From assembly GCA_910578075.1 (NCBI GenBank), contig CAJTPK010000002.1, forward strand, positions 1-64,000: DNA of 64,000 bases. The letters run 5' to 3'. The notes beneath the pieces were generated by a model, which was not told the origin of the DNA, did no database searches, and saw nothing but the letters and a program-made list of their open reading frames with translations. Origin of the DNA: an uncultured Muribaculaceae bacterium. Its GTDB lineage: Bacteria; Bacteroidota; Bacteroidia; Bacteroidales; Muribaculaceae. The position numbers were made by a program, and so were the translations under genes. Below, piece by piece: positions 26,522 through 34,743 of this stretch (position 1 is its first letter; each line of letters starts with the position of its first letter).

Positions 26522-26553
26522 CAAATATACCACGATTATGTTATATTTACAAA
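26522..26553 (-). promoter_or_regulatory. Bacteroidetes-type promoter of the 44/161-residue module
   Basis: Read on the minus strand: TTTG (26553-26550), 20 bases, TATATTTG (26529-26522). Transcription would start near 26515, giving a leader of about 20 bases before the 44-residue gene. Confidence 0.7.
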
Positions 26554-26619
26554 TATTTTACATTAATTCTGATTATATTTATTTTGTTAACGTGTTTCTT
26601 TATCAATGAGTTCATTCCG

Positions 26620-27423
26620 TCATTTTGAGGGGACACGGAGTTGCCAGAAGGCTACGGCGGAAGCTGCCGCGACATTGAGGGAGTCGACATTATGCGACAT
26701 GGGAATTTTCACCACGTAGTCGGCGGTATCGATGATGTGGTCCGGGAGCCCGTCGCCCTCGGTGCCCATGATTATCGCAAGGCGGGGTTCCGCAGCAAGT
26801 GCAGGGGAGTCAAGGTCGATTGAGTTGTTGCGCAATGCCATGGCTATAGTTTTGAATCCGGCTTCTTTAAGTTTTGCCGAAGGATTCGTCGTTTTTGTCC
26901 ATGGTACAAGGAATACTGTTCCCATCGATACGCGGACGGCGCGTCTGTTGAGCGGGTCACAACAGTCGTCAGACAGAATGATCCCATCTATTCCCAATGC
27001 CGCCGCGGAGCGGAAGATTGCCCCGATGTTTGTGGTGTCGCATACGCCTTGAAGTACAGCTATTCTTCTCGCATTACTACATATCCCATTCACATCCGGC
27101 AATTGCGGTCGGCGGAAAGCGCAGAGCACTCCGCGAGTGAGCGTATATCCCGTGAGCGATGCAAGCACCTCCCGCTGTCCGGTATAGACAGGTATATCAG
27201 GCAGGGAGGTGATTATATCAGCTGCATCTCCGGTGATATGTCTTCTTTCGCATAATAATGACACCGGTTCAAACCCCGCTTGCAAAGCCACACGGATCAC
27301 TTTAGGACTCTCAGCTATAAAGAGCCCTTTTCCCGGATGAAGGTCATTGCGCAATTGCGCCTCGGTAAGAGAGGCGAAAACTTTTACTTCCGGAGCTGAG
27401 ATGTTGTCTATCTCGAATATCAT
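26620..27423 (-). CDS. SpoU/TrmH-family RNA 2'-O-methyltransferase
   Basis: A 267-residue SPOUT-fold methyltransferase that uses S-adenosylmethionine to methylate ribose in tRNA or rRNA. An N-terminal substrate-binding region (about 1-105) is followed by the three SpoU motifs: DTTNIGAIFRSAAALG (catalytic Arg), IIMGTEGDGLP, and IPMSHNVDSLNVAAASAV in the knot. Its start codon overlaps the upstream porin gene stop by one base (TGATG), so the two are translationally coupled. The exact RNA target cannot be told from sequence. Confidence 0.93.
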   Translation of the reverse strand: MIFEIDNISAPEVKVFASLTEAQLRNDLHPGKGLFIAESPKVIRVALQAGFEPVSLLCERRHITGDAADIITSLPDIPVYTGQREVLASLTGYTLTRGVLCAFRRPQLPDVNGICSNARRIAVLQGVCDTTNIGAIFRSAAALGIDGIILSDDCCDPLNRRAVRVSMGTVFLVPWTKTTNPSAKLKEAGFKTIAMALRNNSIDLDSPALAAEPRLAIIMGTEGDGLPDHIIDTADYVVKIPMSHNVDSLNVAAASAVAFWQLRVPSK

Positions 27424-28598
27424 CAGAATACAAACTGGAGACGCGCCTGTATGATGTTGACACCACGTCGCTCACTAACTGAAGAGTTGCGCACATCTGT
27501 GTATGAATAGCGGAGACGTGCTATCATATATTTATTGATATAATAGTTCAGTGTCAGATTCCAGTCATTTGAAATTCCTCCGTCGATTCCGGCAGCATGC
27601 GTATCGGCGTTTGTGTAATCGTATCCGGCTATGAGTTCCAGAGTCTTTGGAGAAGGAAGAGCAAGTGCACCCTCCGCGTTGGAATATCTGTATTCCTTAT
27701 CTCCGAAGAGCAGGCAGCGCACCATTCCATAAGTTCCCACAGCATGATAGGCAGGAACGTTGTTATGGCGCGGGAGTTTCATGTAATAAAACTGCGATTC
27801 AAGTGCGAAGCGGTCTTTGGAGAGTGTGATTTCCGGTGATAATTTCCAGTCTCCAACAGCATCTGTGACATGAGCTTCAAGCATCTGCACTTTACTTACT
27901 GTGGTAGGGAAAGACGCCGAATATGTGCGGAATCCGGCTGAAGCCTCTTCATCGCCGGAATCATTGATAAGGCGTGTGTGTGATGCAGTCTCATAAGAAG
28001 CTGAGAATCCGATATGTGCTATAGCTCCCGGTCGGGCAATCGGATGCCAGGCTCCCCTTATGGCACCTCCGGCACTGACTTTTCCCTGTTCTGTCGAGCT
28101 GAATGTGAGCGAACGGCCTCCTACGAAGGCTGACGCACTTATGAAATAGTCCGGACTGTATCGTGTGTATCCGACACCGATCTTTCGGGTCATCGTGCGG
28201 AAGAATGATTCCGAAACCTGCGCTATCATCGCCGGTTTATATGATGCGGATCCACCTCCGCGGATTCCAAACTGGGGGATGAAATAGCCGAGACGTAGAT
28301 AATCGTTTTCGCCTAATCCCCGCTGGATATATACATCCTTCATACCAATCTTACCATATGAATATCCGGCTTCAATGCGTGCCATCCATTTGGCATACAT
28401 GGCCTTGACTCCAGCACGTATTTCCGGGAGGGAGGCTCCGTCGTGGAAGCCGTCTTTTGAAGGGAAATTGAGCGCTCCGTCCACGTGGATGCGCCCGATA
28501 GGTGTCACTGTCAGTTTATCCTGTGCATATGATTTGTTAAAAGTAGCAGGCAACAAGGGCAGCGAAGCTACCGCTGCGGCAATAAACATCTTATTCAT
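27423..28598 (-). CDS. Outer-membrane porin, phosphate-selective porin O/P type
   Basis: A beta-barrel of 391 residues from the preferred start (Met at 28598; five extra codons are possible up to 28613). The signal peptide MNKMFIAAAVASLPLLPATF ends near SYAQ. The segment DVYIQRGLGENDYLRLGYFI is typical of Porin_O_P, and alternating amphipathic strands continue to the C-terminal RLQFVF. The solute is unknown; phosphate selectivity should not be assumed from the family name. A -7-like TAATTTTG lies on the minus strand at 28654-28647, back to back with the gcv promoter. Confidence 0.8.
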   Translation of the reverse strand: MNKMFIAAAVASLPLLPATFNKSYAQDKLTVTPIGRIHVDGALNFPSKDGFHDGASLPEIRAGVKAMYAKWMARIEAGYSYGKIGMKDVYIQRGLGENDYLRLGYFIPQFGIRGGGSASYKPAMIAQVSESFFRTMTRKIGVGYTRYSPDYFISASAFVGGRSLTFSSTEQGKVSAGGAIRGAWHPIARPGAIAHIGFSASYETASHTRLINDSGDEEASAGFRTYSASFPTTVSKVQMLEAHVTDAVGDWKLSPEITLSKDRFALESQFYYMKLPRHNNVPAYHAVGTYGMVRCLLFGDKEYRYSNAEGALALPSPKTLELIAGYDYTNADTHAAGIDGGISNDWNLTLNYYINKYMIARLRYSYTDVRNSSVSERRGVNIIQARLQFVF

Positions 28599-28663
28599 GA
28601 TGAAATGATTCAAACGTTATCTTTAAATGAGTTCGTTATTTTGATGCAAAATTACAAAAAAAA

Positions 28664-28695
28664 TTTGGAGGAATATTTTACAAATAGTAAATTTG
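28664..28695 (+). promoter_or_regulatory. Bacteroidetes-type promoter of the gcv operon
   Basis: TTTG at 28664-28667 and TAAATTTG at 28688-28695 with a 20-base spacer. The start is expected near 28702, directly before the inverted repeat at 28711-28740. Confidence 0.7.
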
Positions 28696-28710
28696 CAATA
28701 TAACTGCGGA

Positions 28711-28740
28711 ATAATGGAATTATTTTGATAATTCCATTAT
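28711..28740 (+). promoter_or_regulatory. Inverted repeat at the gcv transcription start
   Basis: Perfect 12-bp arms (28711-28722 and 28729-28740) around a 6-base spacer, about 10 bases after the predicted start site. It is AT-rich and not followed by a T tract, so an operator or a 5'-UTR hairpin is more likely than a terminator. I looked for glycine-riboswitch features here and saw none. Confidence 0.5.
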
Positions 28741-28781
28741 CCGTGGCAAAGCACAACAATACCAATAATACCATAATACAC

Positions 28782-29876
28782 ATGGAAGATCAGATTCAGA
28801 AGACGTGTCTACATGACCGTCATGTTGCCCTCGGGGCATTGATGTCTCCCTTTGCGGGATTTGACATGCCGATTCAGTATGCCGGCATCACGGAAGAGCA
28901 CAATGCGGTTCGTCAGCACGTGGGCGTGTTTGATGTAAGTCACATGGGCGAAGTGCGTGTAACAGGTCCCGACGCATATAATTTCGTAAGCCATATATTT
29001 GTGAATGATGTCACCGGAGCTCCCGATGGCCAGATATTCTACGGTATGATGTGCTATGAAAATGGCGGCACTGTTGATGACCTTCTTGTATATAAGGTGA
29101 ACGATGAAGAATATTTTCTTGTCATCAATGCATCGAATATCGATAAGGATGTGGCTTGGATCCGTCAGAATGCCGAGGGGTTCAACGTTAAGATCGAGGA
29201 TCAGAGCCCTTATTACGGTGAAGTTGCCGTGCAGGGTCCCGAGGCTGAGGCCGCGATGGAGAATATTCTCGGCATTGAGGTCAAGGACATTCCGTTCTAT
29301 AATTTCAAAACCATCGATATGGATGGAGAAGAGATTATCGTTAGCCGCACCGGTTATACCGGTGAGGACGGTTTCGAAGTATACGGCAGTCATGACTTTA
29401 CCCGCAAAGTCTGGGATAAACTCATGGACGGTGGCGTTCAGCCCTGCGGATTAGGATGCCGTGATACCCTGCGTTTCGAGGTCGGTCTTCCTCTCTACGG
29501 CGATGAGCTTAGCGCGGATATCACTCCCATTGAGGCGAGCCTGAGCATGTTTGTGAAGCTTGACAAGCCGGAGTTTATCGGTAAGGAGGCTCTTGCCGCG
29601 CAGAAGGCAGAAGGTGTGAAACGCCGCATCGTGGGGCTTGAGCTCGAAGGCAATGCTATCCCGCGTCATGGTTATCCTGTGGAAGTGAATGGAGAGCAGG
29701 TAGGTGAGATTACCACCGGCTATCGTTCAATTTCGACCGGAAAGAGCGTTGCCATGGCGATGATCAATAAACCTTATGACAAACTTGGCACAGAGGTGGA
29801 AGTGCGTATCCGCAAAAAGACATTCCCTGCCAAAGTTGTTAAGAAACGTTTCTACGACAAGAATTATAAAAAATAA
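28782..29876 (+). CDS. gcvT: Glycine cleavage system T protein (aminomethyltransferase)
   Basis: 364 residues from the Met at 28782; the frame is open from 28725 but the first 19 codons lie on the inverted-repeat leader and lack family similarity. The folate-binding barrel shows FDVSHMGEVRVTGPDA, QGPEAEAAM, VSRTGYTGEDGFEVY and LRFEVGLPLYGDELS. GcvT moves the methylene group from the aminomethyl-lipoyl arm of GcvH to tetrahydrofolate and frees ammonia. It is the first gene of the operon gcvT-gcvH-gcvPA-gcvPB-lpdA. A weak stem at 29878-29901 lies between it and gcvH. Confidence 0.97.
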   Translation: MEDQIQKTCLHDRHVALGALMSPFAGFDMPIQYAGITEEHNAVRQHVGVFDVSHMGEVRVTGPDAYNFVSHIFVNDVTGAPDGQIFYGMMCYENGGTVDDLLVYKVNDEEYFLVINASNIDKDVAWIRQNAEGFNVKIEDQSPYYGEVAVQGPEAEAAMENILGIEVKDIPFYNFKTIDMDGEEIIVSRTGYTGEDGFEVYGSHDFTRKVWDKLMDGGVQPCGLGCRDTLRFEVGLPLYGDELSADITPIEASLSMFVKLDKPEFIGKEALAAQKAEGVKRRIVGLELEGNAIPRHGYPVEVNGEQVGEITTGYRSISTGKSVAMAMINKPYDKLGTEVEVRIRKKTFPAKVVKKRFYDKNYKK

Positions 29877-29946
29877 TCAGCGCTCTTATTCAGAACGCTG
29901 TTGAATATTCAAAATTAAAAGTAAAAATATAATAAACTAAAATATC

Positions 29947-30330
29947 ATGAGCAAAGTTATTGAAGGTCTGCGTTATGCAGAGTCACACGAGTGGGTAAAG
30001 GTAGAGGGCGACATCGCCGTAATCGGAATCAGCGACTATGCGCAGCATGCGCTTGGCAATATCGTTTATGTAGATATGCCGGAGGTTGGTGATGAGGTTG
30101 CAGCGGGCGAGGATTTCGGTGCCGTTGAGTCAGTGAAGGCAGCCAGCGACCTTCTCAGCCCCGTTTCAGGTGAGGTTGTTGAGATCAATGAAGAGCTCGA
30201 GGATGCACCTGAGGCTATCAATGCAGATGCTTACGAAAACTGGATTATCAAGGTGAAGATGTCAGATCCCTCCGAGGTTGAGGGTCTTCTCGATGCAGCC
30301 GCTTACGAAAAACTTTGTGAAAATGAGTAA
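29947..30330 (+). CDS. gcvH: Glycine cleavage system H protein
   Basis: A 127-residue lipoyl carrier. It has the lipoyl-domain fold, with the lipoylated lysine in AVESVKAASD (Lys64), and the start YAESHEWVKVEGD typical of GcvH. It shuttles the aminomethyl group between the P, T and L proteins. Its stop overlaps the gcvPA start by eight bases. Confidence 0.98.
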   Translation: MSKVIEGLRYAESHEWVKVEGDIAVIGISDYAQHALGNIVYVDMPEVGDEVAAGEDFGAVESVKAASDLLSPVSGEVVEINEELEDAPEAINADAYENWIIKVKMSDPSEVEGLLDAAAYEKLCENE

Positions 30331-31645
30331 CCGTTTTATCCCGCATACCGAGGAAGACATCCGCGTGATGCTCGACCGTATCGGCGTGCAGAGCGTTGAC
30401 GATCTTTATAACGATGTGCCGGCGGAGGTAATCTTCAAGGAAGATTACGCTATACCGTCAGCTATGTCGGAGATGGAGTTGCGTCGTCATTTCAGCGAGC
30501 TTGGAGCCAAGAACCGCTGCCTTAAGGTTTTTGCCGGAGGTGGAGTCTATGACCATTATTCACCCTCCGTTATCTCTCATCTTCTTTCCCGCAGTGAGTT
30601 TTATACAGCATATACTCCCTATCAGCCTGAGATCTCTCAGGGCACGCTCCAATATATTTTCGAATATCAGAGCATGATCAGTGAGCTTACGGGTATGGAA
30701 TCCACAAATGCGTCTATGTATGACGGTGCCACTGCCGCTGCCGAGGTGATGTTCATGATGGTTGCATCCGTGCGTAAGAAAAACCGTGTGCTTGTATCAT
30801 CTACTCTTGCGCCTCAAGTGCTTGAGGTGGTTAAAACATATGCCAAGTTCCATGGCGTGGATCTTACTGAGATTCCTGAGAAAGACGGTGTGACTGATTT
30901 CGAGAAGATGCAGGTTGAACTGCGTGCCGGTGATGTGGCAGGTGTGATTCTTCCTTCACCCAACCGTTACGGTATAATTGAAGACTTCAGCGGTTTTGCG
31001 GATGCCATTCATGAAGTGAAGGCAATGATGGCAATTTATGCCGATCCGTCAGCCTTGGCAGTGCTTAAGACTCCTGCCGAATGGGGTGCGGATGTAGCTT
31101 GCGGTGATGGTCAGACTCTCGGTATGCCGATGCAGTTCGGAGGTCCGTATCTTGGTTTTATCTCATGCAAGAGCCATATGCTCCGCAAGATGCCCGGACG
31201 TGTGGTAGGTGCAACTACAGATGCTTCCGGTAAACGCTGTTATGTGTTGACATTGCAGGCCAGAGAGCAGCATATCCGTCGCGAGAAAGCCACCAGTAAT
31301 ATCTGCTCCAATCAAAGTCTTATGGCTCTCTATGCCACAATCTACCTCTCGCTCATGGGCGAGAAGGGACTTGTGGAGGTGAACCGCCTTTCTGCCGATG
31401 GCGCCCATTATCTCTACGGAAAGCTCATCGAGAGCGGAAAATTCACACCTGCTTTTGATAAGCCGTTCCTGAAAGAGTTTGTTCTTAAGACAGAGATGGA
31501 TGTTAAGGCGATGAATGAAAGACTTCTTGCCAAAGGATTCATGGGTCCGCTTGACCTTGGCAATGGTCTCGTAGAGTTTGCCGTTACTGAAAACCGCACA
31601 CGCGCAGAGATAGATGAACTTGTTAACATAATTCTGGAGGCCTGA
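30323..31645 (+). CDS. gcvPA: Glycine dehydrogenase (decarboxylating) subunit 1
   Basis: 440 residues from the Met at 30323 (MSNRFIPHTEEDIRVML). The frame is open from 30278 but that part lies inside gcvH. It is the alpha half of a split P protein: AYTPYQPEISQGTLQYIFEY, NASMYDGATAAAEVMFM and LQAREQHIRREKATSNICSN are clear. With GcvPB it forms the alpha2beta2 PLP enzyme that decarboxylates glycine and loads GcvH. It overlaps gcvH by eight bases, pointing to translational coupling. Confidence 0.97.
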   Translation: MSNRFIPHTEEDIRVMLDRIGVQSVDDLYNDVPAEVIFKEDYAIPSAMSEMELRRHFSELGAKNRCLKVFAGGGVYDHYSPSVISHLLSRSEFYTAYTPYQPEISQGTLQYIFEYQSMISELTGMESTNASMYDGATAAAEVMFMMVASVRKKNRVLVSSTLAPQVLEVVKTYAKFHGVDLTEIPEKDGVTDFEKMQVELRAGDVAGVILPSPNRYGIIEDFSGFADAIHEVKAMMAIYADPSALAVLKTPAEWGADVACGDGQTLGMPMQFGGPYLGFISCKSHMLRKMPGRVVGATTDASGKRCYVLTLQAREQHIRREKATSNICSNQSLMALYATIYLSLMGEKGLVEVNRLSADGAHYLYGKLIESGKFTPAFDKPFLKEFVLKTEMDVKAMNERLLAKGFMGPLDLGNGLVEFAVTENRTRAEIDELVNIILEA

Positions 31646-31657
31646 TAGGAAAGATAT

Positions 31658-33133
31658 ATGAAATATTACGATAAGCTGATATTTGAATTGTCACGTCCCG
31701 GCCGCCGGGGCTATGAGCTTCCTGCAAACGGATATGCCGCTGATGCACTCGCATCCATCCCCGGCAATCTTCTTCGTGAGGAGAAACCGGAGCTTCCGGA
31801 AGTAAGTGAGCTTGATGTTGTGAGACACTATACCAACCTCTCCAACAAGAATTTTGGTGTTGATACCGGATTCTATCCATTGGGAAGCTGTACGATGAAG
31901 TATAATCCCAAGATCAACGAGGAGGTTGCTGCAATGCCTGAGTTTGCAGGACTTCATCCACTGCAGAGCGAAGAAACTGCGCAGGGAGCCCTTGAGCTTT
32001 ACTACAACCTGCAGCAGGCTCTTTCCAATATAGCGGGTCTTGCTGAATTCACTCTCAATCCCTATGCCGGCGCGCATGGCGAGCTTACAGGTCTGATGGT
32101 GATGCGTCAGTATCATATCTCGCGTGGCGACACAAAGCGTACTAAGGTGATTGTGCCCAATTCCGCCCACGGCACCAATCCGGCCTCCGCGATGGTAGCG
32201 GGTCTCGAGGTTGTCGAGGTTAAATCAAAGCCCAACGGCTCGATTGATGTGGAAGACCTCAAGCCTTTGCTTGACGATACCATTGCCGGTATAATGATGA
32301 CCAATCCCAACACGCTCGGTATGTTTGAGACTGAGATTGTCGAGATCGCCAAACTCGTGCACGATGCAGGTGGACTCCTTTATTACGATGGAGCCAACCT
32401 CAATCCGATGCTTGGCAAAGTGCGTCCGGGTGATATGGGTTTTGATATCATGCATATAAATCTCCACAAGACATTCTCCACACCTCATGGTGGCGGTGGT
32501 CCCGGTTCGGGTCCGGTAGGAGTCGCAGCTCATCTTGTGGATCTACTTCCTGCTCCGCGTGTCCGCAAGGATGCTGATGGGAAATTCCATGTGGAAGGAA
32601 ACGATGGCAAGAGTCTCGGTAGCGTAAGCTCATTCCTCGGTAACTTCGGTGTGATGATGAAGGCTTATGCATACATACTCAGTCTCGGAAAAGAGAATCT
32701 AAAGAATGTGGGTCCGATGGCAACTCTGAACGCCAATTATATCAAGGAGTCACTAAAAGATGACTATCTGCTTCCGATCGAGGGTGCCTGCAAACATGAG
32801 TTTGTTTTCGATGGATTGAAAGACAAGTCGACCGGTGTGACCACTCTCAATGTGGCTAAACGCCTTCTCGACTATGGTTTCCATGCCCCGACTATCTATT
32901 TCCCCTTGCTCTTCCATGAGTCTATGATGATTGAGCCTACGGAAACAGAAAGTCTTGAGACCCTTGATGAGTTTATCGAGGTGATGCATAAGGTGGCGAA
33001 AGAGGCAAGAGAAAATCCTGATATGGTGAAAAATGCGCCCCTTACCACTCTCATTTCTCATCCTGACGAGACGACCGCGGCCAAGAAACCGATTCTTTCA
33101 TACCGTCAATTGAAAGCGGATCAGAATGCATAG
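31658..33133 (+). CDS. gcvPB: Glycine dehydrogenase (decarboxylating) subunit 2
   Basis: A 491-residue beta half of the split P protein. The PLP-binding lysine lies in HINLHKTFSTPHGGGGPG (Lys271 by position). Other family marks are YPLGSCTMKYNPKINE, NPYAGAHGELTGLM and PNSAHGTNPASA. It begins 12 bases after gcvPA and overlaps lpdA by eight bases. Confidence 0.98.
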   Translation: MKYYDKLIFELSRPGRRGYELPANGYAADALASIPGNLLREEKPELPEVSELDVVRHYTNLSNKNFGVDTGFYPLGSCTMKYNPKINEEVAAMPEFAGLHPLQSEETAQGALELYYNLQQALSNIAGLAEFTLNPYAGAHGELTGLMVMRQYHISRGDTKRTKVIVPNSAHGTNPASAMVAGLEVVEVKSKPNGSIDVEDLKPLLDDTIAGIMMTNPNTLGMFETEIVEIAKLVHDAGGLLYYDGANLNPMLGKVRPGDMGFDIMHINLHKTFSTPHGGGGPGSGPVGVAAHLVDLLPAPRVRKDADGKFHVEGNDGKSLGSVSSFLGNFGVMMKAYAYILSLGKENLKNVGPMATLNANYIKESLKDDYLLPIEGACKHEFVFDGLKDKSTGVTTLNVAKRLLDYGFHAPTIYFPLLFHESMMIEPTETESLETLDEFIEVMHKVAKEARENPDMVKNAPLTTLISHPDETTAAKKPILSYRQLKADQNA

Positions 33134-34481
33134 CGATATTATCATAATAGGAGCCGGCCCCGGGGGGTATGAGACCGCCCTGGAGGCCGCGCACCGTGGC
33201 AAGAGTGTGACGCTCTTTAACGGAGGCGCATTGGGAGGCACATGTCTTAACGAGGGATGCATACCTACCAAATGCCTTTGCCGCGATTCTGAGATGGTGA
33301 TGCAATTTAAGGAGGCGGACAAGTTCGGTATCGAGGATTTCACTTTCGCGGTTGATTATGGTAAGATAGCCGCGCGCAAGCGTGAGACAACCGCACAGCT
33401 TCGCGAAGGGATAGCCATGATGCTGAAACAGACCGGTGTCAACGTGGTTGATGCAATGGCAAGTTTCAAGAATGCCTCTACGGTTGTTGCCGGAGGGGAG
33501 GAATACACCGCCGACGATATAATAATTGCCAGCGGCAGTGTATCTAAATCTTTGCCTATTCCGGGTCATGACTTGGAATGCGTAATGGATTCAACCGATA
33601 TCCTCAACATTGAATATATCCCCGCGTCGCTGACAATAATCGGTGGTGGTGTGATCGGAATGGAATTCGCCTCGATATTCTCAGGATTAGGTTCTAAGGT
33701 AACCGTGATCGAGTTTATGAAGCAGATTCTTCCTCCGTTTGACTCCGATATCGCCAAGCGCCTAAAGCAGACATTGTCAAAGCGTGGGGTTGATATAATC
33801 ACAGGAGCTGCCGCCAAGAAGATAGAGCGTAATGATGATGGAGAGATATCTGTCACTTATGAATCAAAAGGGAAAGAGCAGACTGTTGTCAGTACAGATC
33901 TTCTGATGGCTGTAGGCCGTGCACCGCGTGTTGAAGGATTGAATCTTGAAGCTGCCGGTGTGGAGTATTCTCCCAAGGGAATTCCTGTTGATGATGGCAT
34001 GCGCACGAATGTGGAGCATATATATGCCATTGGGGATGTCAATGCCCGCATGATGCTTGCGCATGTCGCTACATTCCATGGAATCCGTGCTCTGAATTCA
34101 ATCGACGGTAAGAGCGACAATATCCGTTTTGACGTGATTCCTTCAGCGGTGTTTACCCAGCCGGAATGTGGCATGGCAGGCATGACCGAGGAGGAATGCA
34201 AGGCGAAAGGGATTGAGAGCATCACCGGCAAGAGCTTCTACCGCGCCAATGGCAAAGCTTTGGCCATGGGAGAAAGCGAGGGTCTCTGTAAGGTGATTTT
34301 CGATAAGGTAAGCCGGAAACTTATCGGTGCCCATATCATGGGAGCCGATGCCGCGTTGCTTGCCCAGGAGGCTGTTGATTTTATGAATGCCGGAGCTACA
34401 GTGGAGATGATAAAAGAGACAATATTCGGTCATCCTACGCTGAGTGAGGTTCTTCTTTCTGCAGTCCATGCAGTGAAGTAA
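33126..34481 (+). CDS. lpdA: Dihydrolipoyl dehydrogenase (L protein)
   Basis: A 451-residue FAD/NAD flavoprotein that reoxidises the dihydrolipoyl arm of GcvH. The FAD-binding GAGPGGYETALEA is at the N-terminus, the redox pair in GGTCLNEGCIPTK, the NAD-binding IIGGGVIGMEFASIF in the middle and HPTLSEVLLSAVHAV at the C-terminus gives the catalytic His/Glu. The usual first His of the CHAHPTLSE motif is Phe-Gly here. It is the last gene of the gcv operon, ended by a strong terminator. Confidence 0.96.
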   Translation: MHSDIIIIGAGPGGYETALEAAHRGKSVTLFNGGALGGTCLNEGCIPTKCLCRDSEMVMQFKEADKFGIEDFTFAVDYGKIAARKRETTAQLREGIAMMLKQTGVNVVDAMASFKNASTVVAGGEEYTADDIIIASGSVSKSLPIPGHDLECVMDSTDILNIEYIPASLTIIGGGVIGMEFASIFSGLGSKVTVIEFMKQILPPFDSDIAKRLKQTLSKRGVDIITGAAAKKIERNDDGEISVTYESKGKEQTVVSTDLLMAVGRAPRVEGLNLEAAGVEYSPKGIPVDDGMRTNVEHIYAIGDVNARMMLAHVATFHGIRALNSIDGKSDNIRFDVIPSAVFTQPECGMAGMTEEECKAKGIESITGKSFYRANGKALAMGESEGLCKVIFDKVSRKLIGAHIMGADAALLAQEAVDFMNAGATVEMIKETIFGHPTLSEVLLSAVHAVK

Positions 34482-34530
34482 TGAACAGAATTGATATCTG
34501 AATAATTGCACACAATTTGTGTCAATGTGC

Positions 34531-34579
34531 TATAAATGCTGCGCACTATTTTAAAGAGTGTGCAGCATTTATAATTTTT
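34531..34579 (+). terminator. Rho-independent terminator of the gcv operon
   Basis: A 16-base stem (34531-34546 with 34558-34573) with one G-U pair is followed by ATTTTTA. The region from here to 34743 has no recognised element apart from scattered short repeats. Confidence 0.85.
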
Positions 34580-34743
34580 ATTGTCAAACAGTTGCAAAAT
34601 TGAAATCTTTTGCAGAAATTTGCGAACCATTACCCTGCGCACTTCGTTTGCGATAGAGAGAATACCTGTTGCAGCCCTTGCAGTTACTATAGGCAGTTAC
34701 CATTGGGGCGGTATGTTATCATTCATTAAGGTTTGAAAAGATT

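Noticed and set aside
28620..28781. Glycine riboswitch upstream of gcvT
   Set aside because: No conserved tandem aptamer core could be seen; the leader is short, AT-rich and contains only one simple inverted repeat.
28725..28781. Extended N-terminus of GcvT
   Set aside because: The 19 extra codons overlap the leader inverted repeat and do not resemble GcvT; Met at 28782 fits the family start.
28809..29393. Minus-strand open frame of 194 codons
   Set aside because: Antisense to gcvT, whose frame is fully conserved; His- and Ile-rich shadow with no domain.
30278..30322. Extended N-terminus of GcvPA
   Set aside because: It lies inside gcvH in another frame, and Met at 30323 gives the usual start.
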